A stretch of 64,000 nt of DNA, taken from positions 62,001 through 126,000 of the forward strand of contig WBMV01008570.1 of NCBI GenBank assembly GCA_013396655.1. Reading direction: 5' to 3'. The notes under the pieces are model-generated. The model was given only the letters and a program-made list of their open reading frames with translations, searched no databases and was not told where the DNA came from. Positions within the stretch are counted from its first letter, which is position 1. Every line of letters starts with the position of its first letter. Origin of the DNA: Campylorhamphus procurvoides. Its lineage: Eukaryota > Chordata > Aves > Passeriformes > Dendrocolaptidae. This document shows positions 62,326 through 64,000 of this stretch, in pieces. The translations under genes were made by a program, and so were the position numbers.

Positions 62326-64000
62326 ATAGTAGATAAAAAGAAACAGATTTATATTTCGCAGTCCAGAGCATATATAGATTTAGCTTCCGTTGAAATCCCT
62401 CCAGCTGGTCCATATAGTTTAGTAACCAATAAGAAATGCAGATGCCCCTTGTTTTAGCTAGTTTCAGCAATTTCATTTTTGCAAACTCAGATTTCAAAAA
62501 TACTCACAATTTTCTAACAAATTATTTGAATAAAGGATTGACAATCATCAGCTTTAGTGGAGTTGAACCGATTCCCCATCATTACTGTACAAAGCACTTT
62601 TAACATGACCTGTATAGTGTTTTTCTTAAACAATCAATAATATTTTGCATAAATCAAACAGATTTAGAAAATGGAAATATTGACATCAACTATTCTTTTC
62701 GGTTTATCATTAAGGCCCTTACCTAGGACAAGATAACTAAACAAAGAATAGCCTTGTTAGCCACAATTGAAAAAAAATTTAAAATCATATTGCATTTTAA
62801 GATACAGGACACAAATTACATCCAGCCCAAAATTCATTCATACATCTTGTCACCATAGTAAGCAAGGTATTCAGCTAACAGTTAAGCAATTGGGGAGACA
62901 GGAGTCTCTTACAGTCACTTTGTCACCTTTTGGGATGAATTATGAGCTTTTTCCCTTTAACATGCAGAGTTTGTGAGCATTTGATATTAATAAATGGAGG
63001 CCATATTTGCTTACATTCAGAAAAATATAGCTCACAGTTGGTGCAGCACTTTCATGTGTTATAAAGAAAAAAATCTGTTTAAAATGGGTTATTTAAAAGC
63101 ATAACTAATGAACTGGTTTTCCTTTTCAACGATAACAGTATTTTTTCCTCCAGTTCAGCTCCCTTAGTTTAGAAAAGAGGTTGTTAGGATACAACTGTGA
63201 AGTCTTACTGAATGCTTTCTCCATCTTGATTTGTTGATCTTTAATTAACCTTGCAAAACTTTTCTAATTGAAAGACTTCAAATGAAATCTATATGTAGTG
63301 CTACTTTAGGCCCAGTGGGTTTGTCAAACTGATTCACCTTACTTGAGGAGGAATAGCAGGGCAAGGACTGGCAAGGTTTTGAAGCACATAAGCTGTTCAC
63401 GTATCATCATTATTCAAGGAAGTGAATAAAAGCCAGGGTAAAAAATAGTATACACTCTATATTTGTACATTGCCCTTTAACACTGATACCTCATAGGCAA
63501 ATGTGTAAGCTTTCATAAGATAGCAAGTGAAGCAGAGAAGTACAGTCATAGTTTACAACATTCCTGGTGAGGAAGTCCATGCAATTGACATTAACCACCC
63601 AAATCAAAAACTAGAAAATAACTGTAGCTGTTTTCAAGTGTGTAGACAACACTTGGCCATTAAGTATAACTTCTAGTTTTTCAACAGTTTGTTTCAGTAG
63701 AAACGTGTGGGGTTATCAAAGCGCATAGACTAGAATGCATCATAGGGCTGACCTCTACTTGTTATCTTTATCAAACACTTTGGCTTACTCTTCCTTGCAG
63801 TTTAGGAGTCTTGATTTTGTTATAGACTCATACATTTTGAAGTTAGAATAGGGATCCATTTAAAAATAAAATGAGGGGCATTATCAATCTCCACATTGAT
63901 AATCTGATATGCAACTCAACGTAGATCTTTGTTTCTTACCTTTAAATTGGTCAATTAATAATTTTGCTACATCAGTAGAAGTCCTTATATCACTATTTGA

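Larger units (their letters stand above)
56419..64000 (+). other. PDE4D: PDE4D intron, start (continues beyond window)
   Basis: Begins GTAAAA. It contains an antisense CR1 RT fragment (59.78-60.5 kb), an A-rich tract (60.53-60.75 kb) and a sense CR1 (61.69-62.33 kb). The UCR2 exon (EEAYQKLASETLEELD type) and the first exons of the short forms D1/D2 were looked for and not seen. The rest is AT-rich with nothing recognisable. Confidence 0.88.

Noticed and set aside
56419..64000. UCR2 exon or D1/D2 first exon
   Set aside because: No sequence encoding EEAYQKLASE or the short-form N-termini was found up to the window end.

Overview
The window is a stretch of bird (avian) nuclear DNA. It is AT-rich and almost entirely intronic. 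The repeats are CR1 LINE fragments, several ending in the octamer-like ATTCTATG tail typical of avian CR1, plus a few much older amniote relics. The only gene I can support is PDE4D, the cAMP-specific 3',5'-cyclic phosphodiesterase 4D, on the + strand. In chicken PDE4D lies on the Z chromosome; that is recalled knowledge and nothing in the window proves it. The species is not resolved.

Gene layout: (1) 1-10.4 kb is deep intron of the longer upstream PDE4D isoforms, with one 1.4 kb CR1 copy. (2) 10812-10876 is the coding part of an isoform-specific first exon, recognised as the PDE4D9 N-terminus. (3) 10877-40124 is a 29 kb intron carrying CR1 and older repeat relics. (4) 40125-40316 is the first exon shared by the long isoforms (192 bp; start of UCR1 with the RRES PKA site). 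(5) 50259-50295 (37 bp) and 55109-55182 (74 bp) complete UCR1. (6) 56369-56418 (50 bp) encodes the start of linker region 1. (7) 56419-64000 is the start of the next intron; UCR2 and the catalytic domain lie beyond the window.

The five coding pieces join in one frame across GT-AG introns. Splice phases and exon sizes agree internally: 65 (coding part) + 192 + 37 + 74 + 50 = 418 nt, or 139 codons + 1 nt. The D9 exon ends in TG, completed by T to a Cys codon, as expected for the PDE4D first exons that feed the common exon. In D9 numbering the PKA serine is Ser60, which converts exactly to the well-known Ser54 of PDE4D3 (D9 has 22 residues before the common Phe, D3 has 16).

I found no previously undescribed biological system. 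The most useful points are: the D9 first exon hidden inside an out-of-frame ORF; a cluster of short upstream ORFs just before it; a TGA stop that would form at the junction if the 192 bp exon were skipped; two ideal G-quadruplex motifs, one in the first intron and one about 235 bp before the common exon; rearranged or nested CR1 copies; and an unexplained GC-rich block at about 37.1-37.7 kb. Single N bases occur at 37727 and 51188.
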